From Lactobacillus xujianguonis (GTDB lineage: Bacteria > Bacillota > Bacilli > Lactobacillales > Lactobacillaceae): a DNA stretch of 64,000 nt. The DNA lies in contig NZ_ML136873.1 of the NCBI RefSeq assembly GCF_004009905.1, forward strand, positions 62,001 to 126,000. Reading direction: 5' to 3'. The notes under the pieces were generated by a model. The model was given only the letters and a program-made list of their open reading frames with translations, ran no database searches and was not told the origin of the DNA. Position numbers and translations under genes: made by a program. This document shows, in pieces, positions 30,345-38,869 of this stretch; position 1 is the first letter of the stretch, and every line of letters starts with the position of its first letter.

Positions 30345-30800
30345 ATGAAAGTTATTTTTACACAAGACGTTAGAGGCCGTGGTAAGCGTGGACAAGTTAA
30401 GAATGTCCCAGATGGTTACGCTCAAAACTACTTGATTAAGCGTGGTTTAGCTAAGGCTGCAACTAAGGGTAATATGAATACCTTGAAGCGGGTTGAAGCT
30501 AACGAAAAGGCTGCTTATGAAGCAGAAAAGGCCGAAGCTGAAAAGATTAAGGCAGTGCTTGATAAAGACGAAACTGTTGTTAACTTCAAGTCAAAGGCTG
30601 GTACTGATGCACGGCTATTTGGTTCAATCTCTAGCAAGAAGATTGTTGAAGGTTTGGAGAAGCAATACGGTATTAAGATCGACAAACGCAAATTAAGCCT
30701 TCCTGAGCCAATTAAAGCCTTGGGCTACACAAATGTACCTGTTAAGTTGTTTAAGGGCGTAGACGCTACAATTCGCGTTCATATCACCGAACAAGATTAA
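30345..30800 (+). CDS. rplI: 50S ribosomal protein L9
   Basis: The 151-residue protein starts MKVIFTQDVRGRGKRGQVK. ATG 30345 is preferred because AAAGGA lies eight bases upstream; the ATG at 30339 is only two bases from it and would add MT. The N-domain (VPDGYAQNYLIKRGLA), a long connecting helix rich in Ala/Glu/Lys, and the C-domain (GSISSKKIVEGL...) are intact. It lies between gdpP and dnaB, as in other Firmicutes. Confidence 0.96.
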   Translation: MKVIFTQDVRGRGKRGQVKNVPDGYAQNYLIKRGLAKAATKGNMNTLKRVEANEKAAYEAEKAEAEKIKAVLDKDETVVNFKSKAGTDARLFGSISSKKIVEGLEKQYGIKIDKRKLSLPEPIKALGYTNVPVKLFKGVDATIRVHITEQD

Positions 30801-30827
30801 GACACTAAGTAAAAGTGGTTGTGATTG

Positions 30828-32216
30828 ATGGATAACATTGTTTCTCAACAAATACCGCATGATTCAGATGCGGAAAAAGCTGTCTTAGGGGCAATCTTTA
30901 TTGATCCTGAAGCAGTGGCTGAAGCTGATGCTGTTGTTCAGCCGGAAGATTTTTATGAACGAGCTAACCGCTATATTTTCCAGGCGATGTTAGATTTATC
31001 CGATCGTGGGGATGTAATTGATCCGTTAACGCTGCAGGATGAATTAACTAAGAAGAATCAGCTGGAAGATATCGGCGGGATTGCCTATGTATCACAGTTA
31101 GCAATTTCAACGCCAACCGCTGAGCACGTAACTTACTATGCACAGATCGTGCACCGGAAGGCCATGCTTAGAAGATTGATTGCTGCCAGTCAAAACATTA
31201 TTAATAATGCGATGGAAGGTTCAGATGACGTGACCGACATCTTAGATGATGCCGAAAGCGAGATCATGAACGTTTCTTCAGAAAACAATACTGGTGGTTT
31301 TAGGGCAATTAAAGAAATTGTTAACTCAGCCGTTGAAGATATTAACAATATTCCGCAAGACGGTAACATGGTTACTGGTTTGCCAACAGGCTTTTCGGAA
31401 CTAGATAAAATGACGACTGGATTTCATGATGATGAATTAATTATCGTGGCAGCTCGTCCTGGTGTTGGTAAGACTTCCTTTGCCTTAAACGTGGCGCAAT
31501 ACGTGGGCTTGCATACCGATAATACGGTTGCGATGTTCTCGCTTGAAATGAGTGGGGAACAGTTAGTGCAAAGAATGCTGGCCTCAGAAGGTTTAATTGA
31601 TTCTCAGCACCTTAGAACAGGTCAACTTGATGAAAATGAATGGCGCAAGTTGATCGTGGCCTCAGGGTCTTTAGCCAATACCAGTATTTACATTGACGAC
31701 ACACCCGGAATTAAAATGAGTGAGATTCGGGCTAAATCGAGACGACTAGCCAAAGAAAAGGGGAAACTCGGTCTGATTGTGATTGACTACTTGCAGTTAA
31801 TTGAAGGACCACGGAGTGAATCACGGCAGCAAGAAGTTTCTGCTATCTCTCGGCAATTAAAGAAGCTCGCTAAGGAGCTTCACGTGCCCGTCATTGCCCT
31901 TTCGCAGTTGTCACGGTCAGTTGAGCAGCGGCAAGATAAACGCCCTGTATTGTCCGATATTCGTGAATCTGGGTCAATTGAACAGGATGCCGACATTGTT
32001 TCTTTTCTTTACCGGGATGATTATTACCGTGATGAAGAAGACGGCGAGTCTGGCGATGATGACGGCGAAGTAGAAGCAGAAGACGATAATGGTGAAGTTG
32101 AAGTCATCATTGAAAAGAACCGTTCAGGTAGTCGAGGAACAGTCAAATTAATGTTTTCCAAGCCTTATAACCGGTTCTCGAATCTGGATTATGCGCATGA
32201 TGCGCCGGATAAATAA
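30828..32216 (+). CDS. dnaB: Replicative DNA helicase DnaB (DnaC in Bacillus nomenclature)
   Basis: The 462-residue hexameric helicase starts at ATG 30828 (a TTG one codon earlier is the alternative). The N-terminal primase-interacting domain begins IPHDSDAEKAVLGAIFIDPE; the RecA-like motor has AARPGVGKTSFALN and DYLQLI. Between motor motifs is an acidic insert of about 30 residues (EEDGESGDDDGEVEAEDDN), longer than I expect for the family. It unwinds DNA at the fork. A terminator follows. Confidence 0.96.
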   Translation: MDNIVSQQIPHDSDAEKAVLGAIFIDPEAVAEADAVVQPEDFYERANRYIFQAMLDLSDRGDVIDPLTLQDELTKKNQLEDIGGIAYVSQLAISTPTAEHVTYYAQIVHRKAMLRRLIAASQNIINNAMEGSDDVTDILDDAESEIMNVSSENNTGGFRAIKEIVNSAVEDINNIPQDGNMVTGLPTGFSELDKMTTGFHDDELIIVAARPGVGKTSFALNVAQYVGLHTDNTVAMFSLEMSGEQLVQRMLASEGLIDSQHLRTGQLDENEWRKLIVASGSLANTSIYIDDTPGIKMSEIRAKSRRLAKEKGKLGLIVIDYLQLIEGPRSESRQQEVSAISRQLKKLAKELHVPVIALSQLSRSVEQRQDKRPVLSDIRESGSIEQDADIVSFLYRDDYYRDEEDGESGDDDGEVEAEDDNGEVEVIIEKNRSGSRGTVKLMFSKPYNRFSNLDYAHDAPDK

Positions 32217-32249
32217 GCATAAGTACAAAAATTTAATTACATACCCATG

Positions 32250-32276
32250 AAAGCCTTTACGTGTAAAGGCTTTTTT
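32250..32276 (+). terminator. Intrinsic terminator after dnaB
   Basis: AAGCCTTTAC-GT-GTAAAGGCTT followed by T6. Confidence 0.88.
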
Positions 32277-32337
32277 GCATATAATTAATGCAGCATATAA
32301 AACGCAGTTAGAACATAAAAAGAAAAGGATGATGAAC

Positions 32338-33216
32338 ATGGCAGATAAAAAGTATGTAGGCAGTATTGAAGCTGGTGGAACCAAGTTTATTGTTGCCGTG
32401 CAAGATGTCGCAACTGGCAAAGAAGTTGCAAGAGACCGGATCCCTACCACGACTGCTAAGGAAACTTTAGCCAAGACGGCAGAGTTTTTTAAGGAGCATC
32501 CAGTTGATGCTTTAGGAATTGGGACTTTTGGTCCGATTGATATTAACCAAAATTCACGCACCTTTGGTTATATTTTGGATACACCAAAGCCAGGTTGGTC
32601 AGGAACTAACGTGAAAGGTTATTTTGAAAAGGAATTAGGCATTCCCGTTGTCATGACGACTGACGTTAACGCTTCTTGTTATGGCGAATATATTGCGCGT
32701 GGCCGTGATAATTCTAAGTCTTACTTCTACATCACAATCGGTACTGGAATTGGTGCTGGCATTGTACAAGAAGGTAAGTTTGTGGGATTAAACAATCACC
32801 CAGAAATGGGTCATATGTTAGTTAAGACATATCCTGGTGATGACTATGAAGGACACTGTCCATTCCACGGTAACAAGTGTGCCGAAGGGATGGCTGCTGG
32901 TCCTTCAATTGAAGGACGTTTAGGTATTCCAGGTGAAAAGGTTGCCCGTGACAACAAGGTCTTCACATACATTGCCTACTATGTTGCTCAAGTTCTTTTC
33001 AACGCTTATATGGCTGCTCGTCCTGATGTGATGGTTGTTGGTGGTTCAGTTTTAACTGAAGACGACTTGGTTAAGGTACGGAAATTCTTTGATGACTTTA
33101 ACAACAACTATGTTGCTACGCCAGATTTGGATAAGTTGATTGTACGTCCAGCTGTCGCAGATAACGGTTCAGCTACTTTAGGTGATTTTGAATTAGCGAA
33201 AACTGTCTTGAAATAA
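32338..33216 (+). CDS. scrK: Fructokinase, ROK family
   Basis: The 292-residue sugar kinase has the phosphate-binding GSIEAGGTKF loop, GTFGPIDI, the second nucleotide loop TIGTGIGAGIV, and the ROK zinc region from about residue 157 with His, Cys-Pro-Phe-His and Lys-Cys-Ala ligands (GHCPFHGNKCAEG). This pattern is typical of fructokinases that phosphorylate fructose to fructose 6-phosphate. Start 32338 is chosen from AAAAGG nine bases upstream; ATGs at 32329 and 32332 are alternatives. No sucrose genes lie next to it. Confidence 0.88.
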   Translation: MADKKYVGSIEAGGTKFIVAVQDVATGKEVARDRIPTTTAKETLAKTAEFFKEHPVDALGIGTFGPIDINQNSRTFGYILDTPKPGWSGTNVKGYFEKELGIPVVMTTDVNASCYGEYIARGRDNSKSYFYITIGTGIGAGIVQEGKFVGLNNHPEMGHMLVKTYPGDDYEGHCPFHGNKCAEGMAAGPSIEGRLGIPGEKVARDNKVFTYIAYYVAQVLFNAYMAARPDVMVVGGSVLTEDDLVKVRKFFDDFNNNYVATPDLDKLIVRPAVADNGSATLGDFELAKTVLK

Positions 33217-33237
33217 AAATTAATTTGCATAGACTAG

Positions 33238-33279
33238 AAAACTAAGAATTGCTATCGAAAAGTAATTCTTAGTTTTTTT
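33238..33279 (+). terminator. Intrinsic terminator after scrK
   Basis: AACTAAGAATT pairs with AATTCTTAGTT, followed by T7. Confidence 0.88.
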
Positions 33280-33308
33280 GTAAATAAAATATTTTAGGGG
33301 ATGAGCTT

Positions 33309-34508
33309 ATGCATAAATGGATTTTTATGCAGCGACTGCAACTGGTTTTAGCTGGTTTAATTTTGGTAGTAGCTAGTATTTAGAATGGCTTAGGGATGCC
33401 GATAGCTTTGCTTATTTTCGGCATGCTCTTAGTAATCGCAGCCTTAATTTTTAATGGCTTCAAGTATGAGCAACCATGGTGGCTCACGATTAAGGAATAC
33501 GTTAATGCCTTCATACCAATAGCGCTAATTTTAGCTTTAAAAATTCTATTTCACTTTGTGCTAAAGAATACTTCATTTCCTAAGCCGATAAGTATAACTA
33601 TTTACAGTATCTTAGCTTTAACCCTATTTTTACCATTTTTAAAAGTAAGCCTAGTCCCACTAAGAAAATTCATTCCTAAATTATTGGCAGTGTTTATTTT
33701 ATCAATCTGTGTTTTAAATCTACTAGTTACAAGTTATCATTTTAAGAATGAAATCTTGTTTGCCATTAATGATTCCAGCATTATCAACGCTTTTCTGTTT
33801 TTAGGATTTGCACTTTATTTAGGGAATAAGTGGTGGCAAACAGCTAAAATGAATTTATATTTTAGCGGTGCGTTTAAATCTCAATGGCTATTTCTGCTTA
33901 TTTTGTTAGTTTTTATCATTGGGAGTTCAGTATTCAGTGCTCTAATTAATTTGACTAGTCAATTTAAAGATGCTATTTGGAATTGGACAGCCACATTTTC
34001 AATATTAAATAAATTCCCAGGCTTAAATCTCATTTTGGCTGCAATTGAAGCAGGAATTTTAGAAGAAACATTGCGCTGGCTCAATCTACGAATAGTTTTG
34101 AGTAAGTTTAGGCATCATCGTGGAAGAATAGAATTAGCGGTTTTAATTAGTGCTTTAATTTTTGCCGTTAGTCATAGCGTAAATTATTTTAGCGGACAAA
34201 CAGCTGCATTAACGGCAGTTCAAATCTTTATCACTCTAGGTTTCTGCTTATTCTTAGCAGCGGTTTATCTTTATACGGGACAATTTTGGTTAATCGTTTT
34301 AATTCATGCTTGCCAAGATTGGCTCGTCTTTCGGATCAAAGTTAATCCTCTTGCAGATATGTCAGCGTCAGGGTGGTGGTTATCAATTGATCCTCATCAG
34401 TTTTTGCCTAGCTTGCTTGTCGTTTTAGTATATGGTGCTTTTACTATTGTGCTGTTAACGGGCAAGAGGAGAAGCGTGATTAAAGCTCATCTGGAAAAAA
34501 TGTCTTGA
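33309..34508 (+). pseudogene. CPBP-family intramembrane metalloprotease, amber codon at codon 25
   Basis: An ATG at 33309 with AGGGG upstream opens MHKWIFMQRLQLVLAGLILV and runs into TAG at 33381-33383. The same frame then continues without a break to 34508 as a membrane protein of about 370 residues from Met 33396. The C-terminal half carries the CPBP (Abi/CAAX-like) motifs: EEtlRWL (ILEETLRWL, motif 1), FAVSHSVNYF (motif 2) and LIHACQDW (motif 3). Reinitiation at 33396 has a poor ribosome binding site, so the gene is either inactive, expressed from an internal start, or misread at one base. Lactobacillus members are often linked to bacteriocin immunity; no such locus is adjacent. Confidence 0.7.
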
Positions 34509-34524
34509 AATAAAAAAAGCAAGA

Positions 34525-34567
34525 AAAAAGCCTGAATTCTTAACAAAAGGTTAAGTCGGGCTTTTTT
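34525..34567 (+). terminator. Intrinsic terminator after the CPBP gene
   Basis: A long imperfect stem (AAAAAGCC...CTTAAC/GGTTAAG...GGGCTTTTTT) with a terminal T-run. Confidence 0.8.
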
Positions 34568-34644
34568 AATTCTTTTCAAATGACACAGTGTCACACTTCA
34601 TGTAAGATTAAGACATAAACTAAAACAAGAAAGGAGGATTGGCT

Positions 34645-34833
34645 ATGGCTAGAGAAAATACAGGTCTCAAAGACAAAGTTGTCGGCAAGATGAAAGAAGT
34701 CGAAGGTAAGCTTACCGGCGACAAATTGCGCGAAGCCCAAGGCAAGGCGCAACAGACCAAAGGAAAAGTGAAAGATAGGATAGATGATGTTCGCAAAAAC
34801 ATCGAAGAACACAAGGAAGAGAAGGTGACCTAA
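34645..34833 (+). CDS. CsbD-family stress protein
   Basis: The 62-residue, highly charged protein reads NTGLKDKVVGKMKEVEGKLT at its N-terminus, the CsbD pattern of amphipathic helices, and lacks cysteine and aromatic residues. ATG 34645 lies seven bases after AAGGAGG. CsbD proteins accumulate under general stress in many bacteria; their biochemical role is unknown. The next gene starts two bases after its stop, so the two form an operon. Confidence 0.85.
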   Translation: MARENTGLKDKVVGKMKEVEGKLTGDKLREAQGKAQQTKGKVKDRIDDVRKNIEEHKEEKVT

Positions 34834-34834
34834 G

Positions 34835-35101
34835 ATGTTACATTGGTTATGGGTATTAATTGTAGGTGGCGTTATTGGCTTGATCGCAGGTGCAATCACT
34901 GGCCGCGGTCAATCAATGGGCTGGATTGCTAATATTTTAGCAGGATTGATTGGTTCTTCAATTGGCCAAGCATTGCTTGGGTCATGGGGACCACAAGTAG
35001 CCGGCATGGCTGTCGTGCCATCAATTTTAGGAGCAGTGATCTTAGTATTGATTGTTTCCTTCATTATAGGCATGATGAATGGTCGTCGCCGGACAGACTA
35101 A
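34835..35101 (+). CDS. GlsB/YeaQ/YmgE-family membrane protein
   Basis: The 88-residue protein has three hydrophobic segments rich in glycine (LWVLIVGGVIGLIAGAITG, GWIANILAGLIGSSIG, ILGAVILVLIVSFIIG), the so-called transglycosylase-associated family. It is coupled to the CsbD-like gene. Family members accompany general-stress or Asp23-type genes; the function is not established. Confidence 0.87.
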   Translation: MLHWLWVLIVGGVIGLIAGAITGRGQSMGWIANILAGLIGSSIGQALLGSWGPQVAGMAVVPSILGAVILVLIVSFIIGMMNGRRRTD

Positions 35102-35129
35102 TGAAAAAAATAAATAAAAAATGAATCCA

Positions 35130-35167
35130 AAAAAGGTATTTGAGTTAGCTAGCTCAAATACCTTTTT
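35130..35167. terminator. Bidirectional intrinsic terminator
   Basis: AAAGGTATTTGAG pairs with CTCAAATACCTTT between convergent genes. Confidence 0.88.
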
Positions 35168-35175
35168 CTTCTAAT

Positions 35176-36408
35176 TTACTTTTTGTGAAAATGATGCCCG
35201 TTAAATTTCTTCTTTTCTAGTAACTTCTTGTCTAGCTTGATATCTGGCAGATCAGGATCATAAAATTCAAAGAAAATTGGGGCCTTTTTAGAGTCTGAGC
35301 TCTTAGGGTAATCCTGGTACTGATATTCCGTACTAGTGAAGGGCACGTTGTTACTTTTGCGATAAGTTTCCCAGATATCGGTAAACATGGTGTTAAAAAT
35401 TTTCCGTAACTCAGGGTCAAGGGACATTAAAACCTTACTGAGACGGTAAGTTCCTAGCAGTTTATGAGCGGTTAATTGATTAACATCGCTGATGTCTAAG
35501 TTTTCAAAAGCATTAAACAAGGCGGAGAACATCTTGCCTCGCTTGGCGTCAGGGATGGAATGGTTGAAGTGAATTAAAGAGTGACGAATAATGCGCGCAC
35601 CAGTTGAAAGGCCATCAGCTAACACGAAACTATCCCGGCCAACGCGCCAACGACGTGGATCATGTTGATCAGTCATGGAAGCGTCGCATTTGATGATTAA
35701 GGTGCGTTCGGGATGGTCCAACATAGCACCAATGATTGAGCCTTCTGGGAGGTAGGTCTTTAGTTTAGGCAGGATGAGCTTAAAGCCAGGGGAAGTAAAG
35801 ACTTTATGGTAAAAGCCTGGTCCATCAAAGTTGAGAGCCTTAATCACGCGATCTTGAATTTCTGGTCGTACCGCACTTAAGGCATATTGCGCAAAGTTGC
35901 CGCCCTTAGAGTGGCCGACTAAGTAGATGCGATCATTGGGGAAGTCATTAGCGATCCGGTTTAAGTAGCTAGCGGCGACATTTTGTCCGTAAACTTCCGG
36001 GGTATAGTTCATAACCATATCTTCCTGCCAACCAATCATTGTGCTGTCTGTGCCGCGGTAGGAAATTAAAATTGTTTTATCGGTTAAACGGAAAGTAGCA
36101 GCAGTAAATTGCAAGGGATGTGGTGCGGTCTCTAAGCGATTAGTCCAGTCAAGGATCTCTAAATTGCCTAGACGGGGACTGTGCGGCAATAAGAAAACTT
36201 CGGTTCCAGTTTCGTCGTGCATTTGATGTTGGAAAGAGGGGAGTTTACGCAATTGTTCTGCCACTTCAGCGAAGGTGTGGCCGACGGCTGATTCATCGCC
36301 GGGTAAGTAGATAAGTGAAGCTAAAAGAGCCGCGTCGACGCTATTAAAAGGCTTCTCGCTGAAAGAGAGGTCACCTCGCCAACGTAAGTATTCAAGTGAA
36401 TTTGCCAA
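35176..36408 (-). CDS. DUF2974 (Mbeg1-like) alpha/beta-hydrolase
   Basis: The 410-residue protein has the lipase nucleophile elbow GHSKGG within YLVGHSKGGNFAQYAL, preceded by the strand ILISYRGTDSTMIGW that forms the oxyanion side. This is the DUF2974 pattern common in Firmicutes. There is no signal peptide, so it appears cytoplasmic. The C-terminal about 60 residues are basic and low-complexity. Substrate unknown; a lipase/esterase role is inferred from the fold. Confidence 0.8.
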   Translation of the reverse strand: MANSLEYLRWRGDLSFSEKPFNSVDAALLASLIYLPGDESAVGHTFAEVAEQLRKLPSFQHQMHDETGTEVFLLPHSPRLGNLEILDWTNRLETAPHPLQFTAATFRLTDKTILISYRGTDSTMIGWQEDMVMNYTPEVYGQNVAASYLNRIANDFPNDRIYLVGHSKGGNFAQYALSAVRPEIQDRVIKALNFDGPGFYHKVFTSPGFKLILPKLKTYLPEGSIIGAMLDHPERTLIIKCDASMTDQHDPRRWRVGRDSFVLADGLSTGARIIRHSLIHFNHSIPDAKRGKMFSALFNAFENLDISDVNQLTAHKLLGTYRLSKVLMSLDPELRKIFNTMFTDIWETYRKSNNVPFTSTEYQYQDYPKSSDSKKAPIFFEFYDPDLPDIKLDKKLLEKKKFNGHHFHKK

Positions 36409-36476
36409 AAAATCTTCCTTTCTAAGATAAGTGTGATGTTATAACTTTAATTTTAGCAATTTTTTACTGCAAAAAT

Positions 36477-36508
36477 AAAAATATGTCCCATCAAAAGGAC
36501 ATATTTTG
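36477..36508 (-). terminator. Intrinsic terminator after mgtC-like gene
   Basis: AAAATATGTCC pairs with GGACATATTTT, ahead of an A/T-rich run on the minus strand. Confidence 0.8.
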
Positions 36509-36530
36509 AAAGAAAATTAACTTTTAAGGC

Positions 36531-37241
36531 TTATTTCCCGCCACGAGTATAACTAATGCGGGTGATGTCAGGATACTTCCTGAGCGCCATAATAATGTCA
36601 TTCTCGTCTTGTTTATTATCGATAATGCCATCAACGTTGAAGACAATGCGTTCATCACTTACATCAAGAATCTTGACGGAGACATTTTCGACTTTATTTT
36701 CTTCAAGTTCGTGCGTAATTTGCGCCAGAATATGATGCTTGTTGACTGCTTCAATTTGAATATTAAAGCGGACATGGAGGATGATCTTATTAATTAAAGT
36801 ATCATCGTGGAAAAGCATTTGCACAATAAAGAGAAAGGCTGTTGAGAGAATGCCGATGACGTACATTCCGGCACCAACTGCCATCCCGATTGCAGCAGTT
36901 GCCCAGACGCCGGCTGCAGTGGTCAAACCAGAGATTTGCTCCCGGCGTACCAGAATAGTACCGGCACCAATAAAGGAAATCCCAGTAACGATCTGAGCGG
37001 CAATTCTGGAAGGGTCTAGCGCGATATTATGCATATTAAGAATATCGGCAAAACCATATTTAGAAACAATCATGAACAAAGCAGAAGCAATCGCAACCAC
37101 GATGTGGGTTCTCACCCCTGCACTTTTTCTTTGAATGGCCCGCTCATAACCAATGGCGCCACCGCAGACGGCAGCAATAATGATTCTGAGTAGCCAATCA
37201 ACTTGAATTTGAAATGGAGCCAAGGTAATTAGGCTAAACAT
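36531..37241 (-). CDS. MgtC/SapB-family membrane protein
   Basis: The 236-residue protein has four to five N-terminal membrane helices with the family motifs GGAIGYERAIQRKSAGVRTH and GTILVRREQISGLTTAAGVWATAAIGMAVG (read in parts), followed by a soluble ACT-like C-terminal domain (about 155-232). MgtC proteins support growth in low magnesium and modulate the F-type ATPase in some pathogens; the lactobacillus role is unknown. A terminator follows, and it is transcribed alone. Confidence 0.87.
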   Translation of the reverse strand: MFSLITLAPFQIQVDWLLRIIIAAVCGGAIGYERAIQRKSAGVRTHIVVAIASALFMIVSKYGFADILNMHNIALDPSRIAAQIVTGISFIGAGTILVRREQISGLTTAAGVWATAAIGMAVGAGMYVIGILSTAFLFIVQMLFHDDTLINKIILHVRFNIQIEAVNKHHILAQITHELEENKVENVSVKILDVSDERIVFNVDGIIDNKQDENDIIMALRKYPDITRISYTRGGK

Positions 37242-37344
37242 GAAATCCCTCTTTCTATTAATATTTGGATCACGGCTTCCATTTTAGTCTATTTGGCTTA
37301 AATTTACAGGTAAGAATTTTTTTGAAACTTTTTTCAAAAAACAC

Positions 37345-37373
37345 TTGCATGGGATAGATCTATATGGTTTAAT
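37345..37373 (+). promoter_or_regulatory. Promoter of tRNA-Thr
   Basis: TTGCAT (37345-37350), a 17-base spacer and an extended -10, TGG then TTTAAT (37368-37373), lie 34 bases before the tRNA. A small hairpin, GTTGTC-GGTGA-GACAAC, occupies the predicted 5' leader (37381-37397). Confidence 0.7.
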
Positions 37374-37406
37374 TAATACTGTTGTCGGTGAGACAACGCA
37401 AGAGTT

Positions 37407-37479
37407 GCTGACTTAGCTCAGTTGGCAGAGCACCTCACTAGTAATGAGGAGGTCGGAGGTTCGAACCCTCTAGTCAGCA
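37407..37479 (+). tRNA. tRNA-Thr (anticodon AGT)
   Basis: The 73-nt cloverleaf has acceptor stem GCTGACT/AGTCAGC, D loop AGCTCAGTTGGCAGAGC, anticodon stem CCTCA/TGAGG with loop CTAGTAA (anticodon AGT), and T arm GGAGG-TTCGAAC-CCTCT. The discriminator is A and no CCA is encoded. Confidence 0.95.
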
Positions 37480-37493
37480 TAAATAGATTCGTT

Positions 37494-37523
37494 AGACATG
37501 GTTTAAACGCCATGTCTTTTTTG
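37494..37523 (+). terminator. Intrinsic terminator after tRNA-Thr
   Basis: AGACATGG-TTTAAACG-CCATGTCT followed by T6. Confidence 0.88.
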
Positions 37524-37591
37524 TTGTCTTGCATACAAGATTATTTGATACTGTGTGTCAAATGTCATACAATATAAATGAGGTGGTAAAT

Positions 37592-37852
37592 ATGGATTCA
37601 AGAGTAGATAGTAGAGTTCCAACTGATATTAAAGAAAAAGCCAGCAAAGAATTGGCCGCACACGGTTTGTCTATTTCCAGTTTTATCAGAATGGTATTAT
37701 CATCAGTTGCAAATGATGGACTACCTAAATATTGGGGAATTCCTAATGCTGAGACTATGTCATCAATCGATGAAGCTATTGATGACATGAAGAATCCTCA
37801 TTTAAAGAGTGCATCTTCATATGATGAGCTGGAGAAATTACTAGATGAGTAA
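37592..37852 (+). CDS. RelB/DinJ-family antitoxin
   Basis: The 86-residue protein starts at ATG 37592 after GAGGTGG; upstream in-frame codons lack a ribosome binding site. The N-terminal ribbon-helix-helix reads SRVDSRVPTDIKEKASKELA...GLSISSFIRMVL, the RelB/DinJ pattern. It overlaps the toxin gene by eight bases, so the pair is co-translated. It is expected to bind its own promoter and neutralise the toxin. Confidence 0.87.
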   Translation: MDSRVDSRVPTDIKEKASKELAAHGLSISSFIRMVLSSVANDGLPKYWGIPNAETMSSIDEAIDDMKNPHLKSASSYDELEKLLDE

Positions 37853-38216
37853 GATAATTCCTACAAGTCGATTTAAAAAGCAAAGAAAAAAGGTTAAAAA
37901 GAATCCGCGCTGGCACAACATTTTCTATGGTGAAGTACCTTTTGAAGATGACCATCGTTCTCCTTGGCAGTACATTATTGAATGTTTTTTAAATGATGAT
38001 CCAATTCCTGATTACTTTTATGAACATCCAATTACATTGACTAAGCGTCAACGCCAGGAGATTAAAAATAGATTTGGCAGTTTGACTAATCTAGACATTA
38101 GAGGATTAGATTTACATTTTGACGGTCATAACGGAGATCATTTACTCCTGTATATTAGAACGAATAAAGACATAATATATTTAGCAGGCATAGGCACTCA
38201 TTCAGATTTATTTTAA
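37845..38216 (+). CDS. YafQ-family mRNA interferase toxin
   Basis: The 123-residue basic protein begins SRFKKQRKKVKKNPRW and ends with the YafQ-like segment RGLDLHFDGHNGDHLLLYIR...IIYLAGIGTHSDLF, which contains the His/Asp region used for ribosome-dependent mRNA cleavage in this family. It is longer than typical YafQ (about 92), owing to an insertion of about 25 residues after the N-terminal helices (FYGEVPFEDDHRSPWQYIIE). Whether the catalytic residues are complete cannot be judged without alignment. Confidence 0.78.
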   Translation: MSKIIPTSRFKKQRKKVKKNPRWHNIFYGEVPFEDDHRSPWQYIIECFLNDDPIPDYFYEHPITLTKRQRQEIKNRFGSLTNLDIRGLDLHFDGHNGDHLLLYIRTNKDIIYLAGIGTHSDLF

Positions 38217-38291
38217 AACGCTAAAACATCTAAGATGGGACTGTCAAAAAGTGGGAGATATTTTTGTTAACTAACCGTCCGCTTTTTTATG

Positions 38292-38362
38292 TATAATCGC
38301 TGAAGTGCATGTCGGAGTAAGAGAATTGCGAGCAGTTGATTAATTTATTAATCTTCTGCTTT
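38292..38362 (+). other. Possible short transcript with the first copy of the dispersed motif
   Basis: A TATAAT (38292-38297) precedes a motif copy (38304-38324). An inverted repeat follows (AGCAGTTGATTAA/TTAATCTTCTGCT) with a short T-run. No coding frame is visible. It could be a small RNA or a remnant; the -35 element is unclear. Confidence 0.3.
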
Positions 38363-38399
38363 TGATACGAAGTAAAAATGGTTAATCTATAAATTAAAA

Positions 38400-38453
38400 T
38401 CAATTCTCGTTGATTCTCGTTGATTCGTGTCGATTCTCGTTCAATTCGACACG
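38400..38453 (+). repeat. 10-bp tandem repeat followed by an inverted repeat
   Basis: Consecutive 10-mers CAATTCTCGT, TGATTCTCGT, TGATTCGTGT, CGATTCTCGT form an array in phase with the DNA helix. It runs into a perfect inverted repeat, CGTGTCGA (38426-38433) and TCGACACG (38446-38453). The region is intergenic, about 150 bases before the next gene. Its role is unknown. Confidence 0.65.
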
Positions 38454-38603
38454 CAATTCGATAAGTAATCGCTCAACTGCTTGTCCCCGTAAGAAAAAAG
38501 CTTGTCGAGAAAGCTCGAGATTTTCGATAAGCAATAAAAAAGTACGTTTCGCTATACCTTTCAATAAAACCAACTACAATAAGAGTTGAAGAAGGCGTTT
38601 TTT

Positions 38604-38852
38604 ATGACAAAAAGATATGAAAAAGAAGTCAAAGAAGCGGAAAGTGTATTAGAGGATAAGAAATTAACGGATAGCGAAATCTCACAAGAGTTAGTTTCTA
38701 AGGACCATCCAACTGAAAATGTGAAGCCAGCTGAGATTGATTTCTTGCGTAAAAAGCCATCTTTAGCAATGCAAATTGATTTTACCTTGTTAGGTGACCG
38801 TGCTGGATTGTCCAAGGAAGCTAAGGAAGAAGCCGCAGCTGCAGCTAAATAA
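38604..38852 (+). CDS. Small charged hypothetical protein
   Basis: The 82-residue protein (MTKRYEKEVKEAESVLEDKK..., ending EAKEEAAAAAK) starts at ATG 38604 with GAAGAAGG upstream; a TTG at 38586 is less likely. It is rich in Glu, Lys and Ala, has no signal peptide, membrane helix or cysteine, and looks partly coiled or disordered. I do not recognise it. It stands alone between the repeat region and a terminator. Confidence 0.65.
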   Translation: MTKRYEKEVKEAESVLEDKKLTDSEISQELVSKDHPTENVKPAEIDFLRKKPSLAMQIDFTLLGDRAGLSKEAKEEAAAAAK

Positions 38853-38869
38853 TGTTAGTGAAAATAAAT

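Noticed and set aside
37407-37479. Integrated phage or plasmid at tRNA-Thr
   Set aside because: No integrase, attL/attR direct repeat or phage genes found nearby; only the toxin-antitoxin pair lies downstream.
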